Source: Bacillota bacterium (GTDB lineage: Bacteria > Bacillota > Limnochordia > DTU087). From it: a DNA stretch of 36,301 nt. Below the pieces are notes generated by a model. That model saw nothing but the letters and a program-made list of their open reading frames with translations, had not been told where the DNA came from and searched no databases. Shown here piece by piece: positions 16,117 to 24,401 of the stretch (its first letter is position 1; each line of letters opens with the position of its first letter). The translations under genes were made by a program, and so were the position numbers. Location of the stretch: positions 1-36,301 of the forward strand of contig DUMM01000036.1 of assembly GCA_012839845.1 (NCBI GenBank). The letters run 5' to 3'.

Positions 16117-17802
16117 GTGAGTGAAGCAGTGCAGCCCGGCAATTTTATCGAGAGTATTATCACCGATGACCTAAGAAGCGGCAAGCATAAAGAGATCGTC
16201 ACCAGATTTCCGCCTGAGCCCAATGGTTATCTCCACATAGGCCATGCCAAGGCCATATGCTTGAACTTCACCTTAGCCGAGAAGTTCGGCGGCAGGTGCC
16301 ACCTCCGCTTTGATGATACTGACCCCGAAAAGGAGTCCATGGAATATGTGGAGTCCATCATGCGGGATGTTAAGTGGCTCGGTTTCGATTGGGGCAAGCA
16401 CCTCTATTTTGCTTCCGACTATTTCGAGCAGCTGTATGAATTTGCGGTTGAGCTGATCAAGAAAGGATTGGCGTATGTGGATGATCTCTCACCGGAGGAG
16501 ATCAGGGAGTATCGGGGAACCTTGACTGAGCCAGGCAGGGAAAGCCCGTACCGCAACCGTTCGGTAGAGGAAAACCTCGACCTTTTCCAGCGGATGCGGG
16601 ATGGGGAGTTCCCCGATGGTTCCAAGGTGCTTCGGGCTAAGATCGATATGGCTTCGCCCAACATGAATATGAGGGATCCGGTTTTGTACCGCATCAAGCG
16701 GGTGAACCACTATCGTACCGGGGAGAAGTGGTGCATTTATCCCATGTACGATTTTACCCATCCAATTTCCGACGCGTTGGAGGGCATCACCCACTCCATC
16801 TGTACCCTGGAGTTTGAAGATCACCGTCCGCTCTACGACTGGGTGTTGGAGAATGTGAGCGTGCCCTGCCGCCCTCAGCAGATCGAGTTTGCTAGACTCA
16901 ACCTTTCATACACAGTGACCAGCAAGCGCAAGCTGCTGAAACTCATCGAAGACGGTTATGTCACAGGCTGGGATGATCCCCGCATGCCGACGATAGCCGG
17001 AATCCGCCGCCGGGGATACACCCCTGAGTCTATTCGGGATTTCTGCGAGCGGGTGGGGGTTGCCAAGAAAAACAGCGTGGTGGACATAGCGATGCTTGAG
17101 CACTGCGTGAGAGAAGACCTAAACCGTCGGGCCCCCCGGCGTATGGCCGTACTGCGGCCGCTCAAAGTAGTGATCGAGAACTATCCCGAAGGGAAGGTTG
17201 AGGAGCTGGAGGCAATCAACAATCCCGAGGATCCCAGCATGGGAAGCAGGAAGGTGCCTTTCTCCAGGGAGGTCTACATAGAGCAGGAAGATTTTATGGA
17301 GGACCCTCCCAAGGGATATCGCAGGCTTGCTCCCGGCCGAGAAGTGCGCCTGCGGTACGGATATGTGATCAGGTGCGAGGACGTAATTAAAGATGAAGAC
17401 GGCAACATAGTTGAGCTGCGGTGCACCTACGATCCAGAGACTTTGGGGGGTGCTACTCCCGACGGTCGAAAAGTGCGGGGGATCATCCACTGGGTTTCAG
17501 CGCCCCATGCGGTGTCCGGTGAAGTACGGCTCTACGACCGCTTGTTCACCATAGAAAACCCCGGAGAAGTAGAGGACTTTTGGAACTATGTCAATCCCGA
17601 GTCCTTAATCGTACTCAAGGACTGCAAGCTTGAGCCGTCCTTGGCCGATGCAGAGCCTGGCAGCTTCTACCAGTTTGAGCGCCAGGGGTATTTCTGCGTC
17701 GATTTAGTAGATTCTAAGCCCGACCGTCTGGTTTTCAACAGGACTGTGGCCCTGAAGGACAGTTGGGCTAAGATACAGCAGAGGCAGCAGGAACAGGGAT
17801 AG
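16117..17802 (+). CDS. glnS: Glutaminyl-tRNA synthetase
   Basis: This 561-residue class I aminoacyl-tRNA synthetase attaches glutamine to tRNA-Gln. It has the GlnRS catalytic start [15 protein letters not shown] with HIGH at 40-43, FDDTDPEKE, and the KMSKS equivalent VTSKRKL at 267-273 (VMSKR in E. coli). A C-terminal beta-barrel anticodon-binding domain follows from about residue 340. The length is close to the E. coli enzyme. The GTG at 16117 is chosen because AAGGGAG lies 9 nt upstream; an in-frame TTG at 16096 would put that site inside the gene. Most Firmicutes use the GatCAB route instead, so a dedicated GlnRS suggests ancient transfer. An intrinsic terminator follows. Confidence 0.95.
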   Translation: MSEAVQPGNFIESIITDDLRSGKHKEIVTRFPPEPNGYLHIGHAKAICLNFTLAEKFGGRCHLRFDDTDPEKESMEYVESIMRDVKWLGFDWGKHLYFASDYFEQLYEFAVELIKKGLAYVDDLSPEEIREYRGTLTEPGRESPYRNRSVEENLDLFQRMRDGEFPDGSKVLRAKIDMASPNMNMRDPVLYRIKRVNHYRTGEKWCIYPMYDFTHPISDALEGITHSICTLEFEDHRPLYDWVLENVSVPCRPQQIEFARLNLSYTVTSKRKLLKLIEDGYVTGWDDPRMPTIAGIRRRGYTPESIRDFCERVGVAKKNSVVDIAMLEHCVREDLNRRAPRRMAVLRPLKVVIENYPEGKVEELEAINNPEDPSMGSRKVPFSREVYIEQEDFMEDPPKGYRRLAPGREVRLRYGYVIRCEDVIKDEDGNIVELRCTYDPETLGGATPDGRKVRGIIHWVSAPHAVSGEVRLYDRLFTIENPGEVEDFWNYVNPESLIVLKDCKLEPSLADAEPGSFYQFERQGYFCVDLVDSKPDRLVFNRTVALKDSWAKIQQRQQEQG

Positions 17803-17893
17803 GCTCGGATCTCAAAAAAGCTGCGTCCAGGTATATGGGAAAAAGAAAAGAGAACAGAAAAAGACTTTAGCGTATGGTGATGAACTGCAGCAA

Positions 17894-17930
17894 AGGGAGG
17901 GCGTAAGATTTGCTCTCCCTATTTTGTTCT
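17894..17930 (+). terminator. Terminator after glnS
   Basis: AGGGAG (17894-17899) pairs with CTCCCT (17915-17920), with additional GC pairing inside, followed by ATTTTGTTCTT. It ends the glnS transcript and insulates the export cluster that begins at 18,155. Confidence 0.7.
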
Positions 17931-17986
17931 TGACAGTAGGCTGTTTGTTTGGACGGTAATGGAAAGCTGGGCATCGGCGGCGGCTT

Positions 17987-18025
17987 CTGTCAAACATGCT
18001 GCTTTTTTGGGGCGAGGTTTGACAG
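17987..18025. repeat. 9-bp inverted repeat upstream of the export cluster
   Basis: CTGTCAAAC (17987-17995) and GTTTGACAG (18017-18025) are perfect inverted copies separated by 21 nt. A third TTGACAG occurs at 17930-17936. The pair could be a hairpin or a two-site regulator target 130 bp before the first cluster gene. The remainder of the 352-bp gap shows no gene. Confidence 0.4.
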
Positions 18026-18154
18026 CAGCCCGAAATTCGTCTGAAGTGTTATTAGTCTTTGAGTTGTCTTTGAGAAATTATCCCTATGGTTGAGCTAGGA
18101 AAAAAAGGATACAGACAAGCAATGGAGAAAATTGTGAACAAAAAGGGGTGCCCC

Positions 18155-18697
18155 ATGAAGCGCTGCAAATTGATGGGCTTTTGCCTGCTGTTAGTGCTGT
18201 TGTTGGGTGTCTGTTCTGCGGAAGCTGAGGTGTTGGATAGAGCTGAAATTCAGGTTATTGTGACCATCCCCCAGGTGCTGTGGGTACGTGTTAATGCCAC
18301 CCAGTTGGAGTTTACTGAAGAAGACTTTGATACAACCAAGAATGCTGTGATGCTGGACGAGGGCATCTTAGCAACCAAGACGGAAGCTGTGCAGATTGAA
18401 GTTGCCGGAAATGTGCCCCATGCCTTGTATATTTCGGCAGCCGACGAAGCCTTTCAAGGGCCCAACGGCAGCAGCCTGCCCAGTTCCCAAATGACTTTTA
18501 GGTTATATGGTCCTACCTGGCAGGGCAGTTGGCATACCTTGAGAACCAGGGGTGCCACTCAAGACCCCGTTTTTGCCAGCAACACGCCGGGGAAGAACAT
18601 CCTCACTATGGATGTTCAGCTTTTGGCAACATGGTTGGACACTCCTGGTACCTATGAAGGAACTATCGTCTACACTGTGGCACCGTTGGCGGGCTGA
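18155..18697 (+). CDS. Secreted beta-rich subunit-like protein 1
   Basis: This is a 180-residue exported protein. Residues 1-24 are a signal peptide (KRCK start, leucine core, SAEA). The mature start RAEIQVIVTIPQVLWVRV shares its pattern with the two other small secreted proteins of the cluster, and the end TYEGTIVYTVAP has the Y-x-G-x-hydrophobic strand typical of pilin-like and spore-coat-U-like beta sandwiches. The ATG at 18155 follows AAGGGG by 7 nt; an upstream start at 18086 would bury the signal peptide behind 23 extra residues. The bases GGGGTGCCCC just before the start may weaken ribosome access. I do not recognise a named family. A structural subunit or adhesin is the best inference. 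Confidence 0.8.
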   Translation: MKRCKLMGFCLLLVLLLGVCSAEAEVLDRAEIQVIVTIPQVLWVRVNATQLEFTEEDFDTTKNAVMLDEGILATKTEAVQIEVAGNVPHALYISAADEAFQGPNGSSLPSSQMTFRLYGPTWQGSWHTLRTRGATQDPVFASNTPGKNILTMDVQLLATWLDTPGTYEGTIVYTVAPLAG

Positions 18698-18735
18698 AGA
18701 ACGTAGATTGGGTCTAATATTTGGGGGGTAGAACA

Positions 18736-19926
18736 GTGGGAAAATGTAAATTGCAGTTAAGATTGTGTTTGTGGGCTCTAGTGCTGGTGTTCTTTGTTGG
18801 CGGAGTCGGCTTTGCCCAGGAAGAAGAGGAACCGCTGGTCAACATCATGTTTTTTGAAACAGATCTTAGAGAAGCTCTTAACGAGATCTCGCTGCAGACC
18901 GGCGTGACGATTATCGCCGATCAGACGGTAAGCGGTCAGGTAACGGCAGACCTGCAAGACGTGCCCTTGGAAAAAGCTCTGCGGATGATCCTCTTTACCG
19001 GAGGCCTTTCCTTCCGCAAGGTGGATGACTATTACATAGTTGGGTTACCTGACCCCCGGAATACTACCTTCAGCGCATTGGTGGAGACCGAGATTGTCCG
19101 CCTGAGTAACGTTACAGTCCAGGAAGTCATGGATCAGCTTCCCACCTTCTTGACTTCTTACGTACGTGGAACGCCTGACCGGAATCTTCTCACCATCTCA
19201 GCACCGCCGTTGGAGCTGGAGAGGATCAAGGAACTGATCCGGCAGATTGATACGCCCCGGAGGACTGTAGAAATACAGGTTCTGGTAACTGAGGTGTCCT
19301 CGCAAGCCTTGAAGGAGTTGGGGAACAGTCTGTTACAGTTCTCCGCGGAGAAAGGTCAGAGCGTCGGTGATAGCTGGTACGGAAGAGTTGAGTACGACGG
19401 CAACGTTCTGACTCTGAGTACCAACATTTGGGGGGAGCTAGTGACGGAGCTAAAAATGCTGGAACAGAAGCAGGAAGCCAGAATCCACGCTGACCCCCGG
19501 GTGATAGTTGCCGACCGGGAAACCGCTGAGCTGTTTGTCGGCGACCTGCAGATCCTGCCCATCTCCTCGGAGAACGAAGAGACTACCCGGATTGAACGGG
19601 TCGAGGTGGGAGTAGTCCTTGAGGTTACCCCGACTATTTTGCCGGATGACCAGATACTCCTTAAGCTCGCACCGGAGGTCAGCCATTTCGTCAGTGAAGC
19701 AAGGCCAGATCTGGTGGTGAAGCGGAACTCGGTATCCACTACGGTGCGGCTGGCCAACGGGCAAACGGCGGTGTTGGCAGGCATGACTATGCAGGATTTT
19801 TACGACTTGTCTCGGAAAGTGCCCATTCTGGGGGATATACCCATCATCCGCTGGCTGTTTAGAAATGATGTCAAGCGGGAGGGCGATCGGGAAGTCCTGA
19901 TATTCGTCACCCCTGTCATCCAATAG
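18736..19926 (+). CDS. Compact secretin (outer-membrane export pore)
   Basis: This 396-residue protein has a signal peptide (1-28, GFAQ), an N0/STN-like domain (about 34-105, with FFETDLREALNEIS and LEKALRMIL), one N1-type secretin_N domain (about 115-175) and a secretin core (177-396). The core shows VGVVLEVTPTI, NSVSTTVRLANGQTAVLAG, VPILGDIPIIRWLFR and the terminal VLIFVTPVI, all family hallmarks. Secretins form multimeric outer-membrane pores for type II, III and IV-pilus systems, so a second membrane is implied. It is shorter than PilQ or GspD (600-700 residues). No ATPase, inner-membrane platform or pilin genes are near. The GTG at 18736 follows GGGGGG by 7 nt. It lies 39 bp after subunit gene 1 and 15 bp before the next gene, so it is in an operon. 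Confidence 0.92.
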   Translation: MGKCKLQLRLCLWALVLVFFVGGVGFAQEEEEPLVNIMFFETDLREALNEISLQTGVTIIADQTVSGQVTADLQDVPLEKALRMILFTGGLSFRKVDDYYIVGLPDPRNTTFSALVETEIVRLSNVTVQEVMDQLPTFLTSYVRGTPDRNLLTISAPPLELERIKELIRQIDTPRRTVEIQVLVTEVSSQALKELGNSLLQFSAEKGQSVGDSWYGRVEYDGNVLTLSTNIWGELVTELKMLEQKQEARIHADPRVIVADRETAELFVGDLQILPISSENEETTRIERVEVGVVLEVTPTILPDDQILLKLAPEVSHFVSEARPDLVVKRNSVSTTVRLANGQTAVLAGMTMQDFYDLSRKVPILGDIPIIRWLFRNDVKREGDREVLIFVTPVIQ

Positions 19927-19940
19927 GGGAGGTAACATAA

Positions 19941-21266
19941 GTGGGCAAACGACAAAGGATATGCTCGCTCCTCGTCTTGGTACTGTTCTGCGGTGCTGCT
20001 TTAGCAGGCGGCACCATTGGCGTTTTCGCAGCAGAAGCAGATATTGATGACGTACCCAAGCAGCTCACGGCTCCAGGCTGGGAGGTGCTTCCAGCTCCCA
20101 AGGAGGAGCCGGTGATTGTATATGAGCTCAACCTCGTTGAGCTGCGCTATGAAATGGGGCGCATCGTGGAGGTCAGTGTCGAGTATTCTAAAGGGGAAGA
20201 CCTCGAGGGCGGGTATGCGATTATCACCGATGAGGCCGTTTTGAGGCTGATAGGCGATTTCCCGGCTTCCTTTACCGTCAGGTCGTCCGGGGAAAAAACC
20301 AGTTCGGCGGCGGCTTTTGAATATAATGCTTGGTTGGTTACCATGGGCAATCAGCCTGTATCCATTGAGGTTATGGAAGATACCATCGTAGCCGCTGAGG
20401 AGGAAGAGGAGACTGAATACGGGCTGAGGATTACCTTAACGCCGGAGTATTACGGAGACCCCGACAGTGGAGTTCTGACGGAGATCGATCTGGAGTACGC
20501 AAGCCGCGAGAATGCAGTAGGCAATGTCCGCCTTACGGACTGGCTTTCTGCAGAGAAAGACCGTCCCCTGGCCGTGATAGTCCGCGACCTCAACTACACC
20601 AAGGAACAAGCACGGAAGTATTTCGCCCTCTATGCCTCCGCAGAGGTTATGAGCCCCAGAGCTTTAGCTGATCAAGGGCCGGTAGTCTCCATTGGTTCTA
20701 TTAAGGGGTTACAGGAGCTGATGGCCCGGCCTCAGAGCCAAGCAGGCACCAATGCGGAGCTTCGGATGGCCGTTGGTGTAAAAGACGCCAAGGTCGGCCC
20801 AATGGGCAAGTTACTGCTGGAGAGGGAGCAGTATAAGCTGAGTGCTGAGGCTGAAGGCTTCCCAGGCGGTGTGTCTTACAGAATAGGCGGAACGTATTAC
20901 CTCTATGAAGAGTTGGGGCTTGCAGCTCATGTAGACAAGAGGGCTGGCAGTGAGGCTTTAATTCGGTGCGGAGTTGCCGACCAGGTGCAGTGGGGTGATG
21001 TAGAAGTAGAAGCCGTGTGGCTTCCCATTGCCTATGCCCCTGATGAGGGCCGCTTTATCGGGTCAGTGTGGCTGCAGTGCAGCGCTGCCCTGGATGTGAA
21101 CAGATGGCGGTTCCAGTACGACTTCACCTACGACAGCGGAGAGATTGGACACGAGCTGGCGGTGATGAGAAAAGCCAGTGCCGATTGTGCTGTAAGCCTG
21201 GAGTGCGCTCAGCTTCCGACCAAGGAATCGCTGTATGCTCTCGGCCTGGTGTTCTGGCTGGAGTGA
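19941..21266 (+). CDS. Secreted protein with barrel-like C-terminal part, unknown
   Basis: This 441-residue exported protein has a signal peptide ending near residue 32 (GVFAA). The first half (about 40-230) is beta-rich with repeated ExxYG/ELNLVEL-type strands and an acidic linker EEEEETE near 153-159. The second half (about 270-441) consists of alternating hydrophobic strands joined by short turns and ends LGLVFWLE, as many outer-membrane barrels end in an aromatic-rich strand. The GTG start lies 9 nt after GGGGAGG, 15 bp behind the secretin gene. I recognise no family. A partner of the secretin in the outer membrane is a reasonable inference, not a demonstrated one. Confidence 0.75.
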   Translation: MGKRQRICSLLVLVLFCGAALAGGTIGVFAAEADIDDVPKQLTAPGWEVLPAPKEEPVIVYELNLVELRYEMGRIVEVSVEYSKGEDLEGGYAIITDEAVLRLIGDFPASFTVRSSGEKTSSAAAFEYNAWLVTMGNQPVSIEVMEDTIVAAEEEEETEYGLRITLTPEYYGDPDSGVLTEIDLEYASRENAVGNVRLTDWLSAEKDRPLAVIVRDLNYTKEQARKYFALYASAEVMSPRALADQGPVVSIGSIKGLQELMARPQSQAGTNAELRMAVGVKDAKVGPMGKLLLEREQYKLSAEAEGFPGGVSYRIGGTYYLYEELGLAAHVDKRAGSEALIRCGVADQVQWGDVEVEAVWLPIAYAPDEGRFIGSVWLQCSAALDVNRWRFQYDFTYDSGEIGHELAVMRKASADCAVSLECAQLPTKESLYALGLVFWLE

Positions 21267-21306
21267 GCAGCGTGAGGCTGTAAGTTGGTTTAGGAGGGGC
21301 TGATCG

Positions 21307-22509
21307 ATGATATCAGACTCACCTCGAATTAGGGTGAAGGTTTGGTTTTTGGGACCCTTTGCCCTGGAGGTTAATGCGAAAGAAGTACCAGTATCTCAGT
21401 GGAAATCTAAAAAAGCTCTTAACCTCTTTCGATATCTAGCTTCTCGCCGGGGAGAGAAGGTCCCTAAGGATGTCTTAAATGAGTTACTTTGGCCGGATAC
21501 CGATCTAGATGCCTCTACGGAGCAGAACTTACATACATGTGTGTATTTTGTCCGGCGGATTATTGACCCCGATCTGAAGCGCTATGCCAAGTCAAATCTC
21601 CTTACCTGTTCAGGAGGCCTTTACTGCCTGGAAAGAACAGATGAATGCTGGGTAGATACTGAAGAGTTCGAGGAGCTCTACACCGAGGGCAGGAAGCTAG
21701 AGAAAATCGATCCGGCAGCAGCCATCGCTTCATTTCGCGGAAGTCTAGAGCTGTATCGAGGAGATTTCTTGGTTGAGGAGCCGTATCTTGACTGGACTAT
21801 CGAACTGCGAGAATACTACCGAGAAATGTTTATAGACGGTACGCTGCGTCTGGCTGAGCTTTTGGCCTCATACGCCGACGATCTAGGGGAGGCAATCAGG
21901 ATCTGCCGGCAGGGGCTGAGAAAGGACCCGTATCGGGAGGACCTTTACCATGCGCTGATAGGATACCTCATCGATGCCGGTCGCTATACTGAAGCGGCCA
22001 CCCAGTACACCGCGTATGCCAAGATGATGCATGATGAATTCGGTTTAGATCCCAGCCGCGAAGCCCGGGCTCTTTTGGAGAGAATCCACAGCGGGGGCCG
22101 GATAGACGCTCATGAGCTGGCTAAGTCCGTGCCCACCCGTTCCGGGGGAGCTTATGTCGGCGACAGGGCCTTCTTTGAGGCGGTTTGTCACCTTGAAGCT
22201 CGCCGGCGGGATAGGAGTCAAGAACCTGTTACTCTGATGATGATATCGGTCTACGGCTCAAAATCCATGGAGAAGTCCGCTGACGTTACCGCCTCCGTTT
22301 TGCGGAAAGGCGATGTGGTGTGTCAGTGGGATCAAGACAAACTGGGCATCTGCCTCTGGGGTACAGATGAAACCGGAGCCAAGGTGGTCGGCCGGCGGGT
22401 AAAGCGGGAGCTGGAGAAGACCAGCGGTGTACGAGTGGGAATCACTTATGAAGTTCTGAAAAGCGGCAGTGAACGGCCGATCCTGGGGGCCCTGGAAAGG
22501 GCTTTCTAG
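21307..22509 (+). CDS. SARP/BTAD regulator with degenerate GGDEF domain
   Basis: This is a 400-residue cytoplasmic protein of three parts. Residues 8-110 form an OmpR-like winged helix in SARP form (VWFLGPFALEVN, SKKALNLFRYLASRRGE, LWPD, HTCVYFVRR). Residues 112-262 are a helical BTAD/TPR-like domain ending EFGLDPSREARALLERI. Residues 283-400 resemble the second half of a GGDEF domain: LRKGDVVCQWDQDKLGICL aligns with RGDDVVCRYGGDEFAILM of the protein at 4298. The catalytic motif is lost (DQDKL), but the I-site RxxD (R333, D336) is kept at the correct distance, as in non-catalytic c-di-GMP receptors. It probably activates the surrounding cluster in response to c-di-GMP. It lies inside the cluster, 40 bp after the previous gene. 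Confidence 0.88.
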   Translation: MISDSPRIRVKVWFLGPFALEVNAKEVPVSQWKSKKALNLFRYLASRRGEKVPKDVLNELLWPDTDLDASTEQNLHTCVYFVRRIIDPDLKRYAKSNLLTCSGGLYCLERTDECWVDTEEFEELYTEGRKLEKIDPAAAIASFRGSLELYRGDFLVEEPYLDWTIELREYYREMFIDGTLRLAELLASYADDLGEAIRICRQGLRKDPYREDLYHALIGYLIDAGRYTEAATQYTAYAKMMHDEFGLDPSREARALLERIHSGGRIDAHELAKSVPTRSGGAYVGDRAFFEAVCHLEARRRDRSQEPVTLMMISVYGSKSMEKSADVTASVLRKGDVVCQWDQDKLGICLWGTDETGAKVVGRRVKRELEKTSGVRVGITYEVLKSGSERPILGALERAF

Positions 22510-22534
22510 GAATCTTTTTTAGAGAAATTCCTAG
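22506..22534 (+). repeat. Inverted repeat across the stop of the SARP-type gene
   Basis: CTAGGAAT (22506-22513) and ATTCCTAG (22527-22534) form an 8-bp stem whose loop contains six T residues. It covers the stop codon and may be a processing or weak termination site. No T-run follows the stem. Confidence 0.35.
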
Positions 22535-22619
22535 GCCTGGGTTTGAGCCGTTTTATAGATAAGTTTTAGTCCTCGCGTTTACAATGAGACCAGGTTACGG
22601 TATAGGGGGGCAGTTATCG

Positions 22620-22832
22620 ATGACACCTTCCACCTTTGTAGTACGGATCATCCGATGCGCCAACGGAACCTGGCAGGGACGGATCGGCCACACCCAAACC
22701 GGTGAAATGAGACCATTTCAAAGCTGCCTGGAAATGATAAAGATAATGGATGAATTTGTCGGGACCGGCAGGCAAGTGGAAAGGGAGACAAGGCGTGATG
22801 CAGACCAATGGTCGACGAGCTTTAGGGGTTAG
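22620..22832 (+). CDS. Small cytoplasmic protein, function unknown
   Basis: This 70-residue protein has no signal peptide. It has the pattern FVVRIIRCANGTWQGRI...GEMRPFQSCLEMIKIMDEFV, which I recall from short hypothetical proteins of Firmicutes that share a 'WQG ... PFRSxLELIKLID' core. Their function is not known to me. The ATG at 22620 has GGGGGGC 9 nt upstream. Its last 35 bp overlap the start of the next, secreted protein gene in another frame, implying translational coupling. It sits just after the SARP-type regulator and could be an accessory regulatory factor of the cluster. Confidence 0.6.
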   Translation: MTPSTFVVRIIRCANGTWQGRIGHTQTGEMRPFQSCLEMIKIMDEFVGTGRQVERETRRDADQWSTSFRG

Positions 22833-23727
22833 AAATATCTCAATAGTATTTGCTCTGGTGTTGTTTATGGCACTGAGCGGTATGGCAGAGGGCCGAAGCG
22901 CAGTAAAGGCCAGCAAGAGCTCGGTCAGCATCCGTATCGATACCAGACCCGCCATAGACGAGGAATATCTAGATGGCGGCACTCTAACCTTGGTCTGGGA
23001 GCCAGTGAACGTTGACTTGTCGGATAAGGAATCTGAACCTGTTGAGGAGAGAAAGAACATATGGTATCAAGCAGCTGGTGATCTGTACTTTGGGGATAAA
23101 AAAATGCCGGCGGAATACATTGAGGTCTCAACGCCTTATTCGGGTGGTTTTCAGCCCCTCAACCGGCCTGTGCTTTTCCTAAAGGCCGATGAGGAAAGAC
23201 CCGTGCAGGTCAAGTTCCGCATCCGGCGGGAAGCCTGGCAGCACGCCGGCAAATTCACCGGTTATTTGAGCTCAGACTCCCCCCTTGCAAAAGCCATTGA
23301 GTTGATTGTCGAGGTGAAGGAGTATACGGCTCTTGTAATGGATTCAGGTTCAGGTGAAAGCAGCACGGTTGTTATCAATGCTGACCGCGGTCCGGGAACT
23401 TACAAAGCAGAACAAAAGATCTCCGTCAGAGCTATTACAAATACCGGAGGCTCTAACCTAGTAGTTTCGTCCACAGGGTTGAGGTTTATCAGCAATGAGG
23501 ATAAGACTAAGACTGGGTGGGACGCAGACTCGGTGCCCACAATCGAACCCAGTGCTATTTCGCTCAAGAAGAGCGGAGAAAAGCAGAAGTACAATTTGGC
23601 TAATCAGCTGGTGTTTCACTGTCCTAACGGGGTGACAGAATATACTTTCGAAGTCGAGGTAACAACGGAGCTCAAGCACATAGCCGGCCTCTATAAAGGA
23701 AACATCCATTTTACGCTGGCCAACTAG
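22798..23727 (+). CDS. Secreted two-part beta-rich protein
   Basis: This 309-residue exported protein has a signal peptide at about residues 1-32 (basic start, VFALVLFMALSG). Two beta-rich parts follow. Part one (about 40-175) ends GKFTGYLSSDSP...IELIVEV; part two (about 178-309) ends GLYKGNIHFTLAN. Both finish in the '(Y/F)xG' strand pattern of the small subunit proteins, so this may be a fused or tip-like relative. The middle holds AITNTGGSNLVV, an Ig-like strand. The ATG at 22798 overlaps the end of the preceding small gene by 35 bp; GGGAG lies 10 nt upstream and AAGG 4 nt upstream. A GTG one codon earlier is also possible. No family recognised. Confidence 0.72.
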   Translation: MQTNGRRALGVRNISIVFALVLFMALSGMAEGRSAVKASKSSVSIRIDTRPAIDEEYLDGGTLTLVWEPVNVDLSDKESEPVEERKNIWYQAAGDLYFGDKKMPAEYIEVSTPYSGGFQPLNRPVLFLKADEERPVQVKFRIRREAWQHAGKFTGYLSSDSPLAKAIELIVEVKEYTALVMDSGSGESSTVVINADRGPGTYKAEQKISVRAITNTGGSNLVVSSTGLRFISNEDKTKTGWDADSVPTIEPSAISLKKSGEKQKYNLANQLVFHCPNGVTEYTFEVEVTTELKHIAGLYKGNIHFTLAN

Positions 23728-23760
23728 ACAGTGACGGTGATGAGTTAATCGATGTTGCTT

Positions 23761-23867
23761 TCCTCATTGGAGGCGATGAGCCGCTGCCCATATGTGGTCA
23801 CCTTACGGCGGCGGTTGAGCCAGTGGTGAAACCGGCCAATGGGATAAGACCAGAAATCCAATGAGGA
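23761..23867 (+). ncRNA. Three-way-junction leader RNA that can mask a ribosome site
   Basis: P1: TCCTCATTGGA (23761-23771) pairs perfectly with TCCAATGAGGA (23857-23867), and two further T-G pairs reach 23869, covering the GGAGG of the next gene. P2: CCGCTGCC (23781-23788) with GGCGGCGG (23807-23814). P3: TTG/GCC (23815-23821, one bulged A) with GGC/CAA (23834-23839), capped by GGT-GAA-ACC. P2 and P3 are directly adjacent and could stack. Junction strands are GGCGATGAG and a 17-nt stretch at 23840-23856. It matches no riboswitch class that I know. The pairings are visible; the switching role is inferred. Confidence 0.5.
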
Positions 23868-23876
23868 GGAGATTTT

Positions 23877-24401
23877 ATGCGGAAAACATGGGGGATTATC
23901 GCCTTATTTGCGTTGATTCTGGGAGCTTTATGCGGGGGTGTGCCGGCGACCGCTTCATCCGAGGGAGCACCGCCCATAGAACAGACAGTTGAGCTCCAAG
24001 TCACAGTTGAGAAATGGGCCAAGATGAGCGCTCTTGAGAGTATGGAGCTTGACCTTGCGCAGCCGGGGACCCGCAGAGAAACGTCTCAAAAAATCACTGT
24101 TGCCACCAATACAAAGGTACGAGTCACTGTGTCTGATCCCACGCTATCTCTAATTGAGGAAGACGCAGCTGCGCTAGGGTTCAAAGCTGCCGATGACTTG
24201 CCGCTTAAGTATGGTGTAGGGTTTAGAGGTCCAATTACTTCCAGCATGAACGGCGTGAAGGAATATGAAGTAGAGGCCGGCACGGAAGACACCAGAGAGT
24301 TGGTGTTTTGGGCAGAGTGGCTCGACAGCGACAACTGGTACCGCCTGGTGGCGGGGAAATATAAGGGCAGCGTGACCGTTACGGTTGCCGCAATCAACTG
24401 A
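23877..24401 (+). CDS. Secreted beta-rich subunit-like protein 2
   Basis: This 174-residue exported protein has a signal peptide at about 1-26 (GGVPATAS). The mature start TVELQVTVEKWAKMSALESMELDL repeats the strand pattern of subunits 1 and 3, and the C-terminus KYKGSVTVTVAAIN carries the same Y-x-G strand. The middle (TVATNTKVRVTVSD) matches the subunit 3 part 'RVQSNADWALTV', so the three are probably distant paralogues, as expected for major and minor components of one surface structure. The ATG has GGAGGAG 6 nt upstream, and that site can be paired into the outer stem of the leader RNA just before it. There is no lipobox and no cysteine in the mature protein. Confidence 0.8.
   Translation: MRKTWGIIALFALILGALCGGVPATASSEGAPPIEQTVELQVTVEKWAKMSALESMELDLAQPGTRRETSQKITVATNTKVRVTVSDPTLSLIEEDAAALGFKAADDLPLKYGVGFRGPITSSMNGVKEYEVEAGTEDTRELVFWAEWLDSDNWYRLVAGKYKGSVTVTVAAIN

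Noticed and set aside
17930-18154. Possible third GEMM riboswitch before the first cluster gene
   Set aside because: The conserved blocks (GCAAACC, ACGCAAAGCC, CGGGCCTAA) are absent. Only an inverted repeat is seen.
23772-23845. Resemblance of the leader RNA to a fluoride riboswitch (GGCGATG start)
   Set aside because: Only the first seven bases agree. The pseudoknot partners and the GATGAC-type closing block are missing, and the secondary structure is a three-way junction.
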